In this document: positions 1-13,239 of the stretch, one piece after another
Numbering within the stretch: the stretch's first letter is position 1
Layout of the letters: each line of letters begins with the position of its first letter
Assembly: GCA_033557835.1 (NCBI GenBank)
Contig: JAWQRO010000006.1
Location: forward strand, 31,396 to 95,395
From: Helochares maculicollis
Lineage: Eukaryota; Arthropoda; Insecta; Coleoptera; Hydrophilidae
Direction: 5' to 3'
Length of the DNA: 64,000 nucleotides
Notes under the pieces: model-generated
Database searches by the model: none
What the model saw: the letters and a program-made list of their open reading frames with translations, nothing else
Told to the model about the DNA's origin: nothing
Translations under genes and position numbers: made by a program

Positions 1-529
1 TTGACAGAAGGTCTCCCCAATACGCTAGAGGAGAAGCGATTGCAGCTCGCCCTGACTGTGTAAACTCGGAGTTCGTGTTACTTGAAGCATTTAAATGGCA
101 ATGATTGGTTGGCCAAAGAATTAGGAACAAAGGGCTTGTTAAGAAAATGCGGGGGCCTTCGAAAATTTCGGATTAAATTGTTTGATTTCACTCTTTGGCG
201 CAAAACTTTTTCCCGCGGTTTCTTACGCTCCTCGCCAGTCGATTTATTGACTCACAATTGGCGATTAGGGCAACAAGATTCCTGTTGGAGACAATGGGGG
301 GCCATCGCTGAATGAGAGGTAATTTAAAAGTTTAGGAATTCATAAGTACCTAAAATGTTTTGTATTTTCTAACTCAATGGATGTGATGCTACGGTTCATA
401 GTAACACAGAGATGTTGAACGAAAATATATTTTAATTCCTGCAGTCACTAGACGTCCATTTCTTTACTAAACTGGATAAAACAACTCGATTATTGAAAAT
501 AACGGTAAAACTATGAACGAGTGACCAAT
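1..529. other. Unassigned sequence, probably intronic
   Basis: Mixed-composition sequence with no splice-flanked coding segment that I can support. A 77-codon open frame at 82-315 (+) has no recognisable domain and no donor in frame, so I treat it as chance. The short-period repeat array begins at about 530. Confidence 0.5.
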
Positions 530-3500
530 TGAGGTAAATGAGGATCAATGGAGTAAAGAAAACCTTGAGACTAAGCAGACTTTAGAGGATGCATTCGTTG
601 GCATGGAAGACGAATGAAACTAACTGATGGAGACTTGATGAATGAGAATCATGAGAGTATAGGAATCTCTTAACCATCCTTAAAGCAGAAATGATATGTA
701 ATGAAGAATACTCGCAACGTATGTAGCAATTCAGATAAAGTAAGTTTGAGACATTAAATGAGACTACAAAAAATAGACTATTAAAGAAATCAAGAAGATT
801 TTTGAAAACGAACGAGACTCTAAAAGAAAGCCCTGACGGTGAAGAAAACTCGAGTTAAAACTGAAGCCTTAGAGGTACTTATGAAGAAAATGCTATTTCA
901 AGAAGATAAGTGAGACTCAAAGAAGTGAAGGTAACTCTAGGAAATCAAAAAGATCTTAGAAGATGAATGAGGCTGTAAAAAAAGTAACGAGGTCTTAAAG
1001 ATTCTAGTGAAGATAACATTGATCCGAAAGAATCAATAAGACTCGAGAGAATGTACGAGACTGTAGTCAAGAAGCTTTTAGAGAATGAACGAGACTATAA
1101 AACACAGTCGGAACTTTGTAAGAAGAACGCAAATATTGAACACAATCGATACTCCAGAAGATGAATTAGACTCAAGAAGGTAAACTTCTTGCGATCAAGA
1201 CAACTCAAAATAATAATGGAGATCGAAATACCAAAAGATGCTCTTGAAGATTGCGTTTCTAAAGGATAATCGAGACTCAAGGAAATGTTGGACAATTTAT
1301 AGAAGACAGAAGGGGCACTAAAAGACGACTGGTACCTTCAAAAAAGAATATGAACGACGTTTTAGCAGGCGAACGAGACTCGAGATTGCAAAAAAACTTC
1401 TGATGATGAGGAAGATTCGGAATGAAAACGAAAATATACAGATTCTCAGCAAAATGGCGTTAATTCTAGATAATAAATAAAACTCGAGAGAATGTAGGAA
1501 TTCGAAGAGTTGTTGAAGTATGGATGAAGCTTTGAAAAACGATTGAGATTTTCTAAAAAGCATGGAACTGTGGATTATGAATTATATATTATATGAATTC
1601 TAGAAGATTAACGGGAATCAAAGGCGTAAAACAAACCACTGACGAAAAAAAAGATTCAAAAGAGTATTAGATACTTAAGTATAATTACAAAATCGTTGAT
1701 TCGGGAGAAGAATTGAGACTTGAGAAGATTTGGAATACTCTAAGAAATCAAGAAGACCTGAACGAAACTCTTCCAGAAGCTTAAATCCATATAAGAAGAA
1801 CGAGGTTCTAGAATATGAATGATGCTCCAGAAGATAAATGAGACTTAAGAGGGAAAGAAAACATCTGGCGATGAAGAAGCGTCAGAATACTAATCAAAAC
1901 GGAAAGGTTCCAAGAAGATGACGTTTATTCGTGAGAACAAATAAGGCTCGAGAGAAAATAAAAGACTTTAGATAAGGAATCGAAACATTAAAAAATTATT
2001 GAGCTTTTGTAAGAACATAAAAATAAAGGAGATTCCAAATAATAACGAAGATTTAGCGATTCTCATGAAGATGAGAATTGAAGAGAACGTGAGAACATGA
2101 GCGAAACTCTTAAAAATGTTTAAATCCACTCTGAACGAAGATGAACGAAATTCGAGAAGGTAAATGAAACTTCTGACAAAGAAGAAGACTCCTAATAATC
2201 ACGGAGATCTAAATATTCTCATAAAGTTGACGTTTTAAAAGATTAAGTGAGACTCCAGAAGATGTAAGACTCGTTAGGAGCTTACGAAAAGTCTTAAACG
2301 AGATTCTAGAATACCAACGATACTCCAGAAGATTATCGAGACCTTCGAGATAAAGTAAACTTCTCACAATGAGCTCATAATAATAACGGAGACCTAAAGA
2401 TTCTCATTAAAAAATGACGGCTTTGCTTGGGGGTAAACAAGACTCAAGGATATTTAGGAGATCAAGGACTTTTTAGAGGATGAAGACTTCAAAAGGCGTT
2501 TGAAACCTTCAAAGAAGGACGAGACTTTAGAATGTCAACGAAATTCTAGAAGATGAAGGAAACCTAAGAGGGTAAAGCAAACTTCAGACGATGAAGAAGA
2601 TTCAAAATGATAATGGAGACATCGGGATACTCATGAAGATGACGTTGATTCCCGAGAATTAAGGAAACTCTCAAGAATATTGCAAACTCTAAGGGGCCAA
2701 GGAAAATTCAAAAAATAAGAGTGACTTCAAAAGATCTTATAAACTTTGTAAGAAAAACGAGACTCTAAAATATGAATAAATCATAAAAAGCAAAGGAAAG
2801 TCCAGAGAGCAAAGGAAACTTCTAGATCAACAAGATTTTAGAATATGAAAGAGACTCTTAAAAACAATTGAAACTTTGTCAGAGGAACGAGACTATAGAA
2901 TATGAATGAAACTATAGAAGATGAACGAAACTCTCGTAGATAAACGAAACCAAAGCAAGTCTTGTAGCGATGAAGAAGATTCAAAATCATAACGGAGACT
3001 TAGCGATACAGATGGAAATGACACTTATTCCAGAGAATTAATGAGACTCGCGAGAATTTTGAAGACTCTTTGGGGCCAAAGAAATTTTAGAAAACGAACG
3101 AACCTCCAAAATATGAAAACACCGCAAAAAAAAACAAATGAAAGTCGATAGTGCGGAGGAAATCAACAAGATTTAACAATATGAACAAGACTCTTAAAAA
3201 CAATTGAAACTTTGTGAGAAGCACGAGACTGAAGAAGATAAAGCTGTTACGATAAAAAAGACTTAAAATAACAACAGACATTCAAGGATACCCATGAAGG
3301 TAACTTTGAATCCACAGAATAAAAGAAATAATGTAGGAGAATCAAGAGGATGAAGGAAGATTGCAGAGGTTAAGAAGGCTCTAGAGGTTAAGAAGGCTCT
3401 AGAGGTTAAGAAGGCTCTAGAGGATAAGAAGGCTTTAGAGGATAAGAAGGTTCTAGAGGAATTGAAGGCACTAGAAGAGTTGAAGGTTTTAGAGGTTGAG

Positions 3501-3570
3501 AAAGTTTTAGTGGTTAAGAAGGTTTTGAAGGATGAAGGAGGTTTTATATGAAACTCGAGGCTATAAAAAG
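530..3570 (+). repeat. Degenerate minisatellite array, ~19 bp unit with higher-order structure
   Basis: Variants of GAACGAGACTCTAGAAGAT recur for about 3 kb; the period of about 19 bp is clearest near 2880-2950. A longer unit is laid over it: a segment beginning GAAGAAGATTCAAAAT is at 2593 and again at 2972, 379 bp apart, with the following ~150 bp alignable (GGAGAC, GATGACGTTGATTCC, GGGGCCAA). Shorter relatives occur near 1200, 1410, 1875, 2190 and 2360. The + strand is strongly purine-rich. Open frames in the array (for example minus-strand 1095-1563) are by-products. Divergence between units suggests an old array, apart from the 18-bp block at its end. Confidence 0.85.
3365..3545 (+). repeat. 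18-bp tandem sub-array (about 10 units)
   Basis: Units of AGAGGTTAAGAAGGCTCT repeat with an exact 18-bp spacing. The first three units are identical and the rest diverge progressively toward 3545. Because 18 is a multiple of three, the minus strand stays open and gives a six-residue Ser/Phe/Leu/Thr-rich periodic peptide. The homogeneous units point to local, recent expansion at the 3' edge of the older 19-bp array. Confidence 0.92.
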
Positions 3571-4266
3571 TCCTGGGATAGAACACTTAATGCTGCAAAT
3601 GAAAATAGTCGACTAGAAAAAGAGACTAGAGGGTGAGAAAAACACGAGAATAAGCTAGCCTTCACGTATCCCGCTCAGGCTATAAATTATCTACTAAAAA
3701 GGAAGAAATGTACAGAAGAGCAAGTCTTTAACGGTTCCTACTTTAAATTTTAACCGAATTAAATTTGTAATAACAAGCAAGTGGCTTGTGTTGATGTCAG
3801 ATGTGGTCAAGTGTGGACAATAACTACATAAAGTGATTCATAGTCCGCTTAACTCAATAAATAGATTAAATCAATCAATCTATAGATAGTTCTGTTAAGT
3901 CAATTTTCGACCTACGGGCTGCAAGATTGATTACTTTTCTATCTGGTCCCCCTCGGACGTTTAAGATTGACTTTAATTAGTTTTAATTAGTAAATTGACC
4001 GATATCCTAGGACCGTTGCTTCTAGTCGAGAGCTCTGTGAATAAAAGAAGTTTTCGGCTTCGGAAATTGATATTCAATTGGCCCGGTCGCCCGCTTTACA
4101 TTTCTACGTCGCTTTGTTTTACGATTATCTTATTATTCACCACTCCACAGGACATTTTAGATGCGTGTAACAAAGCACTAGATCTCCCACTTAAAGCAGT
4201 TGCCTTTGCCGAGAATTTTTTGTAAACAACGAAATATTACTGCCGCAAAATGTGGAGATATCAACA

Positions 4267-4303
4267 GGTGTTTCGTTTCCGTTCGCGGTCATCGTCAAAG
4301 TGG
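4267..4303 (+). repeat. Dispersed core motif, copy 1
   Basis: GTGTTTCGTTTCCGTTCGCG followed by GTCATCGTCAAAGTGG. Aligns with six other copies over about 37 bp. Confidence 0.55.
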
Positions 4304-5603
4304 TATATTGTCACAAAAAGGCACACTCATTGCTTAGATTTGTTAGCGCAGGCTCTCAATAAGCAACTAAATAGAATTTAAAAAATACACAATTTTCGTT
4401 CATATATATCTGATGCCTGTATAAGTCATCTCCCATCATCTATGAATAGGCCTCTGAATAGGTCTGTAGCGAAATAATAAAAGTCGCACATATTTTAACT
4501 GTCAAATTTTGTGTTCTTTGCGATACTATCTTGAGCTACTTAGTTGTAAATCGGTTTTAAATTCAGTATATTAATTCAACACTATTGCCCATGGATAGGC
4601 GACTATATAAAAATTATTTGGTTAGGCCTAGGCGGTAATAGTCAAATTACATGGAACATAAAGGTAAATAGAACGTAACGTAAAAACTTGAATGGACAGA
4701 TACATCCCGAAAAAATGTATATAAACGTACCTTACTCTTGAATTTAAAAATCAACTATCTACATCGAGAAGGCGTGTATGAATCGGGTAAAGAGCGGAGA
4801 ATCCGGCAGCAACAGGTCAGCGTCGGCATAAAAATTTCACGGTGGGAGGAAACTCGGGAAAGCGATTGCTATTCAATACGTCAATTTCCCTCGAACAGAT
4901 AAAAAACACCCTATCGGAAGTATAAAATCATCCCCTTTGGAGCGGGACCTACCCCAATCGCGAAAAAAGAGGCCGTTAAGGTTTTTTCAATCGTCTTTCG
5001 CAGCACGTCTCGGCGATATCCTGAATAGAAGGGAAACCGATAAAGAAGACATCAAGAGGGTTTTTTACCCCATTTCCCGAACCCTCGCCTCCTGCGATTC
5101 AATGATCGGTAAGTGATCGGGAATTGGGGTGAAAGTAAAGACGGAAAAAACTTTGAAAGTATTATCCTTGTCTGACGGAGGCGCATTCTTTAAGAAGTTT
5201 TGCTTGTGTAAACGTTATTGTTAACGTTTAGGGTTGTTCGCTTTGCTTTTGTTTCTGTTGTGGCGTAGCTCTCGGGCCATTTTTGCCGCAGCTGCTCAAA
5301 TTGCTTTAATCGCTCGCCACAAATTATCAACTTGATACCGGTAATCATTCTATTTACTTTGACATTTTAAGGAATGCAGGTGTGTAGCCACTTGTTTAAA
5401 AATATAACGATAATAAAAAGACGGTTTGTAGCCCCGGAGCAATGTTAATTGTCTCTACCTCCGTCTGGCTTGTAGTGATTTGTAATAGATATTAGTTACA
5501 GCAAATGTTTATTAGTTCAGTTGGAGTTGTGTGGAGTTGGGAATATTTGGGATTACACATACTGAGAACAATTTCCTCCGGTAAAGCGATTCTTGAGCAG
5601 CGA

Positions 5604-5652
5604 CCGTCCTTGTCTGGTGAAAGCGCAGCGAGGCTCGGCCAGACAGAGACGG
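5604..5652. other. Short imperfect hairpin
   Basis: The arm CCGTCCTTGTCTGG (5604-5617) pairs with CCAGACAGAGACGG (5639-5652), 12 of 14 positions, around a loop of 21 nt. The stem is too short for a typical insect pre-miRNA and no flanking lower stem is visible. It may be a DNA palindrome of no function. Confidence 0.4.
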
Positions 5653-6120
5653 CATCAAAGTTGGTTGGTTAATTGGTCGCGAAAAAAGGAAGTTATCGTC
5701 AAGGTTTATTTCTTGAGTAATTTTGAATTAGATACACTAATTTAACTTCATTATTTTAAGTAAAAGGATGATACAGCAGGCCGCTATGCGATCGTCTGTT
5801 CACAATTAGTTCTGTTTATTTGTCTACTACTTTGTACTGCGGACCCGACCATTTTTCCTCGAAAGCCTCACATGTTGAGGCACACCTGCCTTGGATATAT
5901 TTCAAATTTTTCCGTCCTCTTCTATTGGAAAACGCGGGTTATTGTTCCCGAAGCAGCGGTACGAAACAATACTGACGATGCTGGAGATTGCCACAGTTGT
6001 TTACAATTACTCTTCATTGATAGGTTTACTAATTATAAATAGATGGTTACTATTAATAGATAGATAATCGTTATTAATAGAGAGACGATTGCTATACGTA
6101 GGTAGAGAAAAACAGTTTTT

Positions 6121-6158
6121 CACTATGGCGATGCCTGCGGCCAGAACCGAAATGTGAC
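6121..6158 (-). repeat. Dispersed core motif, copy 2 (inverted)
   Basis: On the minus strand this reads CACATTTCGGTTCTGGCCGC followed by AGGCATCGCCATAGTG. The only inverted copy found. Confidence 0.6.
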
Positions 6159-9100
6159 CATTGCAGGCTTTGATTCAATTTTCAGGCCATTGTTTCATTA
6201 CAGCCCGACGCCTATTCATAGGCACACTCTTGCAAATTGACAACTACTTGGCCGAGCCTCGTCATAAGTAAAAGGCTCACCGTGAAAATTTTTTGAGTTT
6301 TGTGATAGCGAGTGGGATTTGGTAGTAAGTTTAAGGCTTTGCACTGAAAGGCGCTGGAGTGTTACTCAACTGCAAACCAAGTGCAATTCGAATGCAAACG
6401 CACCTGAAGAATCAACCAAGCCGTGAATTTACGTACATAGGTCAAATTACGTCCGATATTAAAACGAGATTAAAAGAAGAAAACCATATAATTTTTAAGT
6501 CCGTTTGATAGAAATAAATTGACCATAATTGTGAGAACAAATCTCTTAAATGGCATTCGCCAAGCCAACTCGCTTATTATTTAAAAACGATATTTCATTA
6601 ATTCTAATTGAAAAGTGGCGAGATGGCATAAGAACATCAAACAAACATGGAATGACAGCTCCTCGCATTCTCCAATAATTGTTTAAACTATTTAAAAGTA
6701 TCGATGAACTAAGTGTTTTAATTCAAATAACATGAGTTGAGGCGAGTGAGAGTTGGTTGGCCAGTGACTCACTTGTTTTCTGCGTGTGAGTACTGAATGA
6801 GCGCTGGGTAGCTGCTGCTTGCTGGAAGCGCGGTGATGCGTCCAGCGCTTAGCCAGCCGCTAGGCGCTACGCTTTGGCTTGACCACGCCGTGAACTTAGT
6901 TATCCGAGGCAGTATCGCCTTATCCAACGCTTTTAATTATTATCAACGAACGTTCCTCATTCAATATTATTATGCTAATAAAATTGACCTTCGCTTTGTA
7001 AATGCGATCCATTGTTTTGCAGTTTTCGCTGCGATCGACTGGAAATTTGTCTGAGCTGGCGGGTTCCACAACTCGCTGGAATATATTGTAGCAAGCTAGA
7101 GTAAACCTAACCTACATATTATTTACGTAAGTATGTGAAGCCGGTGTTAGGTTCTTCCTTGTAAAACGTAAACAAAACACGGCTAGCAACGCGGCGCTCG
7201 AAAGGTAATTGCAATTGCTGTTAAGGCAGGTCGAATTGAATTTCGATATCTAGAAACGTCCACATTAGAGTGCGATTTCACTTAGACGCTCTGCACTTTT
7301 AAAAGAATCTTTTATGTTAAATTTATGGGTGAAAAATCGGTCCAAATCTCACAACGAGCAATATTTGGGAACCCCTCTAGAGCGGTATCGCTTTGGCTGT
7401 GCCTACCGTCGAAACAAACGAAGTTTTCCAATTTTGCGTTGCTAACATAAGCGATTTTAGAGCATATTCATAGAGTGTATTGAAATAAAGAGGGCGAAGA
7501 AAAATTAACCGACACTTTTCCACTTTGACGATGCTTGATTCCGGACCCGAAATATCATTTAACTGCAAAAACCTCGTTTTTAAAGCCGATTCGTAGATGC
7601 AGCTCTGCACACGACTGCATTGATAATTCACAACGCACCATCCATCTCCGCCAAGAAAAAGATCGGCGCAGAAAACAATTGATGTACAAAAAAAGATAGC
7701 GAAAACCAAAGAATGTGAAATCTAAATCCGGAAACCAAAGTCAGGATGTATGCACCTTTTTTCGTTAATTAATTTCTCCGGCAATTAATAATGTGCAGCA
7801 CAAGTAGATATTTTTTCGTTCAGCGGTTGAATTAGAAAGGAATACGGAATAATTTATAAATATATAGATATATAGATATGGCAGTAGAATCTCAATGAAC
7901 ATCGGGCTTATTCACACATGAGAGCGCCCACACGGACTTCTTTATCTTCGGTACGGTTTAAATCCGCGACTGTGGAATCGAATCCCGACAACCATCATCC
8001 AAAGAAATAATAAAGCTTCATTTTATTAATCCATCCAAAACTCCTCTATTTTAGTACACTCCAGTAGTTTCACAACGCCTAGAGTGCGGGGATTCTGGGA
8101 GCAATTTGGCCGAAACGTCGCTGCCGTTCTCTTCTGGCCCAGGAGGCGGCAGCGCGGGCCCGAAAGAGACGGGCGAAGCTCACGTAAGGCGGCACCGTTG
8201 ACGAATGCGATAAATCTGCAGCATTGTAGAAGCCATCAGAGCATGAGTAAGCCAGTAATAGCTGCTGAGAAAGGGTAAAACGTTAAACATTCGGAAACAT
8301 TTAGTGACAACAGGAGCTAATTCAAGTGGAATTCTTACATTACGTTTTAGAAATTAAATTATATCTCGATGTGCAGCAGCATCCCTCTGTGTTCCGTCGT
8401 AGCAGGCGACGACACATTTCACTTCGTTATTCCCTCGCCGTTTGAAAAGGTATTTCCTGAATCTGCGAGGTGGATAAAGGAGCTCTTCCACTTGACAACT
8501 GGCTAATGAAGTAAGCCCTATTGGTTTTGGCGGGAAGAATTCTTAATGACGTGGTGATGAGGGGGCAGACTAGGAGGTGGATGGATGATTGGAAGATGCG
8601 GAGATTTGGAGGACCGGAGGAAGAAAATTGCTGCCCGCTGAGGAATCGACGTGAAAATTGGCTCCGTAGGCTTTAAACATACCCTTCGGCTATTTGGTGA
8701 TCGCTACTTTGTTGAAGCCTCCTTTAAATGTTGTCTCTAAATAGGTATCACTTAGTAAGTGATTCCTCACGTACTTTCTTAGTTATGAAACAAGAAACAA
8801 TCAACTAATCTGTAGGCCAAATGCCAAATCCTGCAATTATCCCTTTCAGACTTTGCAGAAATGGAAATTTGGATGACCTGACGAAATACGAACTAGATGT
8901 TAGTAAAAGTCTTTGGAGTGTCTCCTCTCAATTCTGTCGAATTTCAGTACCATTAAAATTTTTAGAAAAAACAAGGCTTCAGAAGGCGAGATTTCACCTT
9001 TATTCAGAGTTATCGATATGAATCATCTAAGTATAAGGTTTAAAACCTTCAGGTTCCAAGCTGAAATGGCTTATGGGCGCCCAGATTTTTTGTGGAACGC

Positions 9101-9266
9101 GAATTTAATAGAACTATTAAAACGTAGCTATCCCGCTTAAGATTTAAGGATTGAAGAGTCAAAAGATTAAATACAAAACGTACAAAATGTCACGATGAAA
9201 AATTCAACTCTAAAATATTATAAATTATTAAAGCCACAGGATAGAAAAATGTCAGGTTATCTTCTT

Positions 9267-9735
9267 AAAATCAACGACTCCGGATCAAAATCATCAAGTC
9301 AGGTTTAAAATTAACGGAGTCAGGATCAAAATCATCGAGTCAGAATCAAAATTAGCGAGTCAGGATCAAAATAATCGAATCAGGATTAAAATCAACAAGA
9401 CAGGATCAACATCATGGAATCAGGATTAAAATTAACTAGTTGTGATCAAAATCAAGTAGTCAGCGTCCAAATTCAGGACTGAAAATCAACAATTTAGGAT
9501 TGAAATCAACGAGTCACGATGAAAATCAACGAGTCAGGATAAAAATCAACGAGCCAGGATCAAAATCACGAGGGCAGGATCAAAATTCAGTCTTGAAAAT
9601 CAACGATTCAGGATTGAAAACGACGATTCAGGACTAAAATCAGCGAATCAAGATTAAAAGTAATGAGCTAGAATCAAAATTAGTTAGTCTGGGTTAAATC
9701 AGTAAGTCATGATCAAAATCAACGAGTCAACGAGA
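9267..9735 (+). repeat. 20-bp minisatellite array (AGGATCAAAATCAACGAGTC)
   Basis: About two dozen degenerate 20-bp units, consensus near AGGATCAAAATCAACGAGTC, run without interruption, with point changes and occasional short insertions. The unit is clearly related to the array at 42651-44525 (AGGATGAAAAATCAAGGATTT), so the two are members of one repeat family 33 kb apart. No open frame of note. Confidence 0.9.
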
Positions 9736-10072
9736 TTGCAAGATCAGAAATCTAGAACTCAGGATTAAATCTTCATGGGAATCTGAAACAAAAGGTTCAA
9801 TTATTGAGGGTTGAGTCCAAGACGATGAAACTTAGAATATGCGGAATATATCAGTGAAGATTACAGAATAAAACGTACAGACTAACAAATCTACGATTTA
9901 CACAATTAAAGCGTCGCGGTTAAAATGTAGAGATTTCACAATAAAATGACTCGTTATAATCAAATTTTAAAGGAACTGCAACATTTTTGTAGTACTGTTC
10001 AATCTACAGCCTACCTAATATGAAATTTGGGGAATTTAACGACTAATTGATTTGAAATTCTTTAAAACTAGA

Positions 10073-10120
10073 GATGTTTCGGTTCCAGCCGCAGTCATCG
10101 CCAAAGTGTAATTCTGTCGT
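10073..10120 (+). repeat. Dispersed core motif, copy 3
   Basis: GATGTTTCGGTTCCAGCCGC followed by AGTCATCGCCAAAGTGTAAT. Most similar to copy 2, and shares the following ATTnTGTC with copy 1. Confidence 0.62.
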
Positions 10121-10527
10121 TTCACTAAGCAATTCGCTTCATTTTGGCTCCCAGCGAGCGCAAGTGATCGAGAATCATAGCGTTAAGCGACTCGCGCACC
10201 CAGGGACCCCATTGGGCGTCGGTTAGGGTCCCATGGAGAGGGCTAACATTGATACATCTAGTAGTTATTAATAAAAACCAAACTTTACCAGCTTGATACA
10301 ATCGACCAATTAATTTCTGTTTGTTCCAGGTATGTGGTTTCTACAGCGCCACGAGGGCCTATTCCTACTGTTCCTTTGGTCCACAGCCTCACATATGGTA
10401 AAGCTAGTAATTAACAGTTGTGTGTTTTTTGTTCGTTTTGGCTTTTTGCGTTTTGTCTTATTTATATTCGGCGGTTCAAATATTGATTGCCGAGCAAGTG
10501 CAGAAATGCGCCGCTCCTTATCACCGA

Positions 10528-10544
10528 GCCGCCATTTTCGCCAT
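10528..10544 (+). promoter_or_regulatory. Paired PHO/YY1-type sites
   Basis: GCCGCCATTTTCGCCAT contains two GCCAT cores 9 bp apart, the first in the extended GCCGCCATTTT context bound by Pleiohomeotic/YY1. Drosophila cut is a reported Polycomb-regulated locus, so such sites in its introns are plausible, but a 5-bp core is common by chance. Similar sites are at 53870-53883 and 60408-60419. Confidence 0.35.
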
Positions 10545-13239
10545 ATTTTCATTGGGACACCAACGAAGATCCGAAAGAGCCGAGAGGCGATCGTAAAACA
10601 GTGAAGATATAAATCGGAAATGTATTTTTAAACAGTCATAACTCTGCTGGTTGAGTGAGTGAGTGACTGAATGAATGCAAAGCTCGTTAAAAATTGCTCT
10701 CATTAGCCGCCGGATTTTTAATTGATTCATTCGAAGACTCGTCTGGCCGAATGGATTTTTTACAGGCTCTAGCATATGTTTTCAATATCTCAAAGACATA
10801 TCCCCTATGCACAGCCCGCGGACTCTCAGTGACAACATGTGTGTTCAAGAAGAAATTAAATCGAGTCTGGATGCATAGGAAAAAAACGGGTTCGATATAT
10901 TTTTATGGCTGAAATGTGTCTGTCTCTCACTGATATTATTTTCTATAAATACATGTGCACCCAACTGTTTGGATTACGTATGCCTGCGAGGGGGGAAGTC
11001 GATTTTATGCTGTCTTTAACCGTCGAAAAAGCGCGGAGACAATCTCAGCCTGGTATCAAAATACACTGCTTACAATAAATTTTGGGCATATTAGTCGTTG
11101 GTGAATTTGGGCAGCCAATTTGGTTGGAGTACCTGCATTCATGTTGAAAAAGTGCACTAATATTTTATACACCATGAAATAAAGCACCTATCAAGAGTCA
11201 TTGAGTCATCTAAAGTACCACCATTTCCATGAAATTTCAAATAATGACGTAAAGGACACTCAAACGTCAACTTTTGGCTCTTCTCCTCCTTCCTATTGCA
11301 AATACTCAGAGACTATCTGTTGCCAACTGATTTTGCCACCAACATGTTGGTGTCTAATTTGCCAGAAATATTGAAAAAAATTATTAACTGTACTGCCGAG
11401 ATGTGAGAAATCAACTCTTGGTTTGTCTGGTAATTGATTTAATGTAGATAATATTCTGGGGAGAGCCAAAAAAAGCGACAAGAGTTGCGCGAATCAAAGA
11501 AGATGCATCTTATAGATAGCCAAGCTCATAAGGTACCGCTTTGCTCTGTCGAGGTACGAATAGTGGAGCGCATCGTCCGATATTGTTTCGCAGGATTCCA
11601 AGCGCGCTTTGATATAAAATCCGCGCAGGCAGCGCCGACTGCGATCAAAACGAGACCGCGCGGAGTGTTAGAACCGGTATCGGGCCTCTCGATGCTCGCG
11701 TCTAGAGTACCTACATCGCTGCAACTCTTTCCTTATAAACAAAAAAGTGGACAATGCAGAATGCGCACGGCAGAGCGGTGTGTACAACCGGAGAGAAAAC
11801 TATAATAAAATCTGATCAAAGTAGTGGGGGTAAAAAAGGGTTATCGAAGTGGGTGTTGCCGATAGAGACACTCCTCTAACTCCACCTCGGTTCATATCAG
11901 ATAGATTCACAGCCTCCTGCAGTTTTTATTATGTGTACACAACACACAATATAGCTCTTCGATTCGGTTTTTATTATTGCTTTTCCTTTTTTTTGACGTT
12001 TCTTTTTTGCATGGGAGTTTTATCGGGGCAACGGCGTTGCGTCTAGAGGTCGAGGGAGCGCTTGGGGGCACTCTGCGTCTTGGGTTGGGGTCCTTAGCGT
12101 TACAGTACTCTTGGGGTTGCGCTACACCGCCTTTTCTTGTCCAGTGTTGAGTTGCTCTATGAGCTATAACATGGAATTACCCGATTTATTCTTTCGCTAG
12201 ACCATGTAGCGAAGCATTTCTTCATACTAACATGCAAGGTCTTTTGATCTATAATTTTAAATTATGAAAGTCTTATCTTATATTTATGCAGTGAAAACAA
12301 TTGAGGATTCGGTAGCCTAAAGCCCAAACGTTTTGTAGACTGGCATCTAGAAGATTGATAAATCGACAGTCGAACAATGCTTGCCTGAAAATTCAGATTT
12401 CAACGTCTTTCAGTTTTCAGAAATTGAAATCGAAGCTCATAATTTTCTTCTTAGATGCTAATTTTAAGTCCTAGATCTGTTTTCAAAGTGTTGAATCATC
12501 ATAATAAGACGACAAGATGAACCCTGAAAATTGGTGGCGAAAATTGATTACAAAAAAGGGACGTAAAAAATGTGGAAGAAGAAATGAGAGGCAACAATGA
12601 GCTCCTAAGATCCAAAGTTGGATGTTGAAAAATATTCATTCAGGTAATATTTCAATGGAAGGTCGAATCATTTCGAAACAAGATCTTAAAATTAGATTTG
12701 AGCATCGAATCCAGAAGATTAATAACGAAAATAAATCCTGCTCTTTAATCATGGCGGTCAATCTTCAAATTGACCTCTAAAATTAAATCTTAGAGATTAA
12801 TTCTGAATTAAAACATGTAGATTACTCCTCTAGTTATAGATTGTACTTTCGTGATCTAGCTAATTCCTTGTTTTAAGTATATATTCTGCAGAGGAATTTG
12901 TTTCCCGTTTTCCAATTCGAAAGACAACGTTTCTAAAGTCGAGTTTGTAATATTGTGAACGCTTTTTATCACTTGGTGCAGTGAAAATGTATTCCTATAC
13001 CATAAAGCTTTCTTCAGAATGCATTTAAAGATAAAAATCAATACAAATCATGATGTTAAATGCTAAAGTGACTCCTGAGTTTGGATCTTAACGATAAATT
13101 AAAGAAGTGTACCTTGAGTATGAGCGCTTAGTCTAATAATACAACGAATCAAACAAACGAATCACAAAGTAGGTCCTTAGAAACATATCCTCAAAATTAG
13201 TAAATTACAACACAACGTTAAGAGCTTTGACTATCCACA

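Larger units (their letters stand above)
3571..9266. other. Intronic unique sequence, 5.7 kb, no exon found
   Basis: No convincing coding exon. It holds two copies of the dispersed core motif (4267-4303 and, inverted, 6121-6158), a short imperfect hairpin (5604-5652), GC-richer islands at about 6780-7070 and 8080-8280, and simple ATATAG repeats near 7855-7880. GC-rich islands in an otherwise AT-rich intron could be conserved noncoding elements; only alignment to related species would show this. Confidence 0.5.
9736..13239. other. Intronic unique sequence, no exon found
   Basis: Contains one core-motif copy (10073-10120), a GCCGCCATTTT site with a second GCCAT close by (10528-10544), and a GC-rich stretch at about 11500-11790 that carries a 106-codon open frame without recognisable domains. 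From about 12400 to 13200 the sequence takes on an AT-rich, vaguely repetitive character leading into the next array. I see no splice-bounded coding segment. Confidence 0.5.

Noticed and set aside
3263..3586. 107-codon Ser/Phe/Thr-rich minus-strand frame
   Set aside because: It is a six-residue periodic peptide produced by the 18-bp tandem array.
5095..5115. ATGATCG followed by GTAAGTG as a start exon
   Set aside because: Only seven coding bases, no promoter signals found, and GTAAGT words are expected by chance in a window of this size.
5604..5652. MicroRNA precursor
   Set aside because: The stem is only 14 bp with two mismatches and no extended pairing, and the arm is not a known seed that I recognise.
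7940..8000. tRNA-like B-box (GAATCGAATCCCGA)
   Set aside because: No matching A-box or cloverleaf could be drawn around it.
9267..9735. CRISPR-like regular repeat
   Set aside because: Repeats are contiguous and degenerate, without unique spacers, and the context is eukaryotic intron.
11485..11805. 106-codon + strand frame as a gene
   Set aside because: No recognisable domain, no start context or splice signals; GC-rich DNA has fewer stops by chance.
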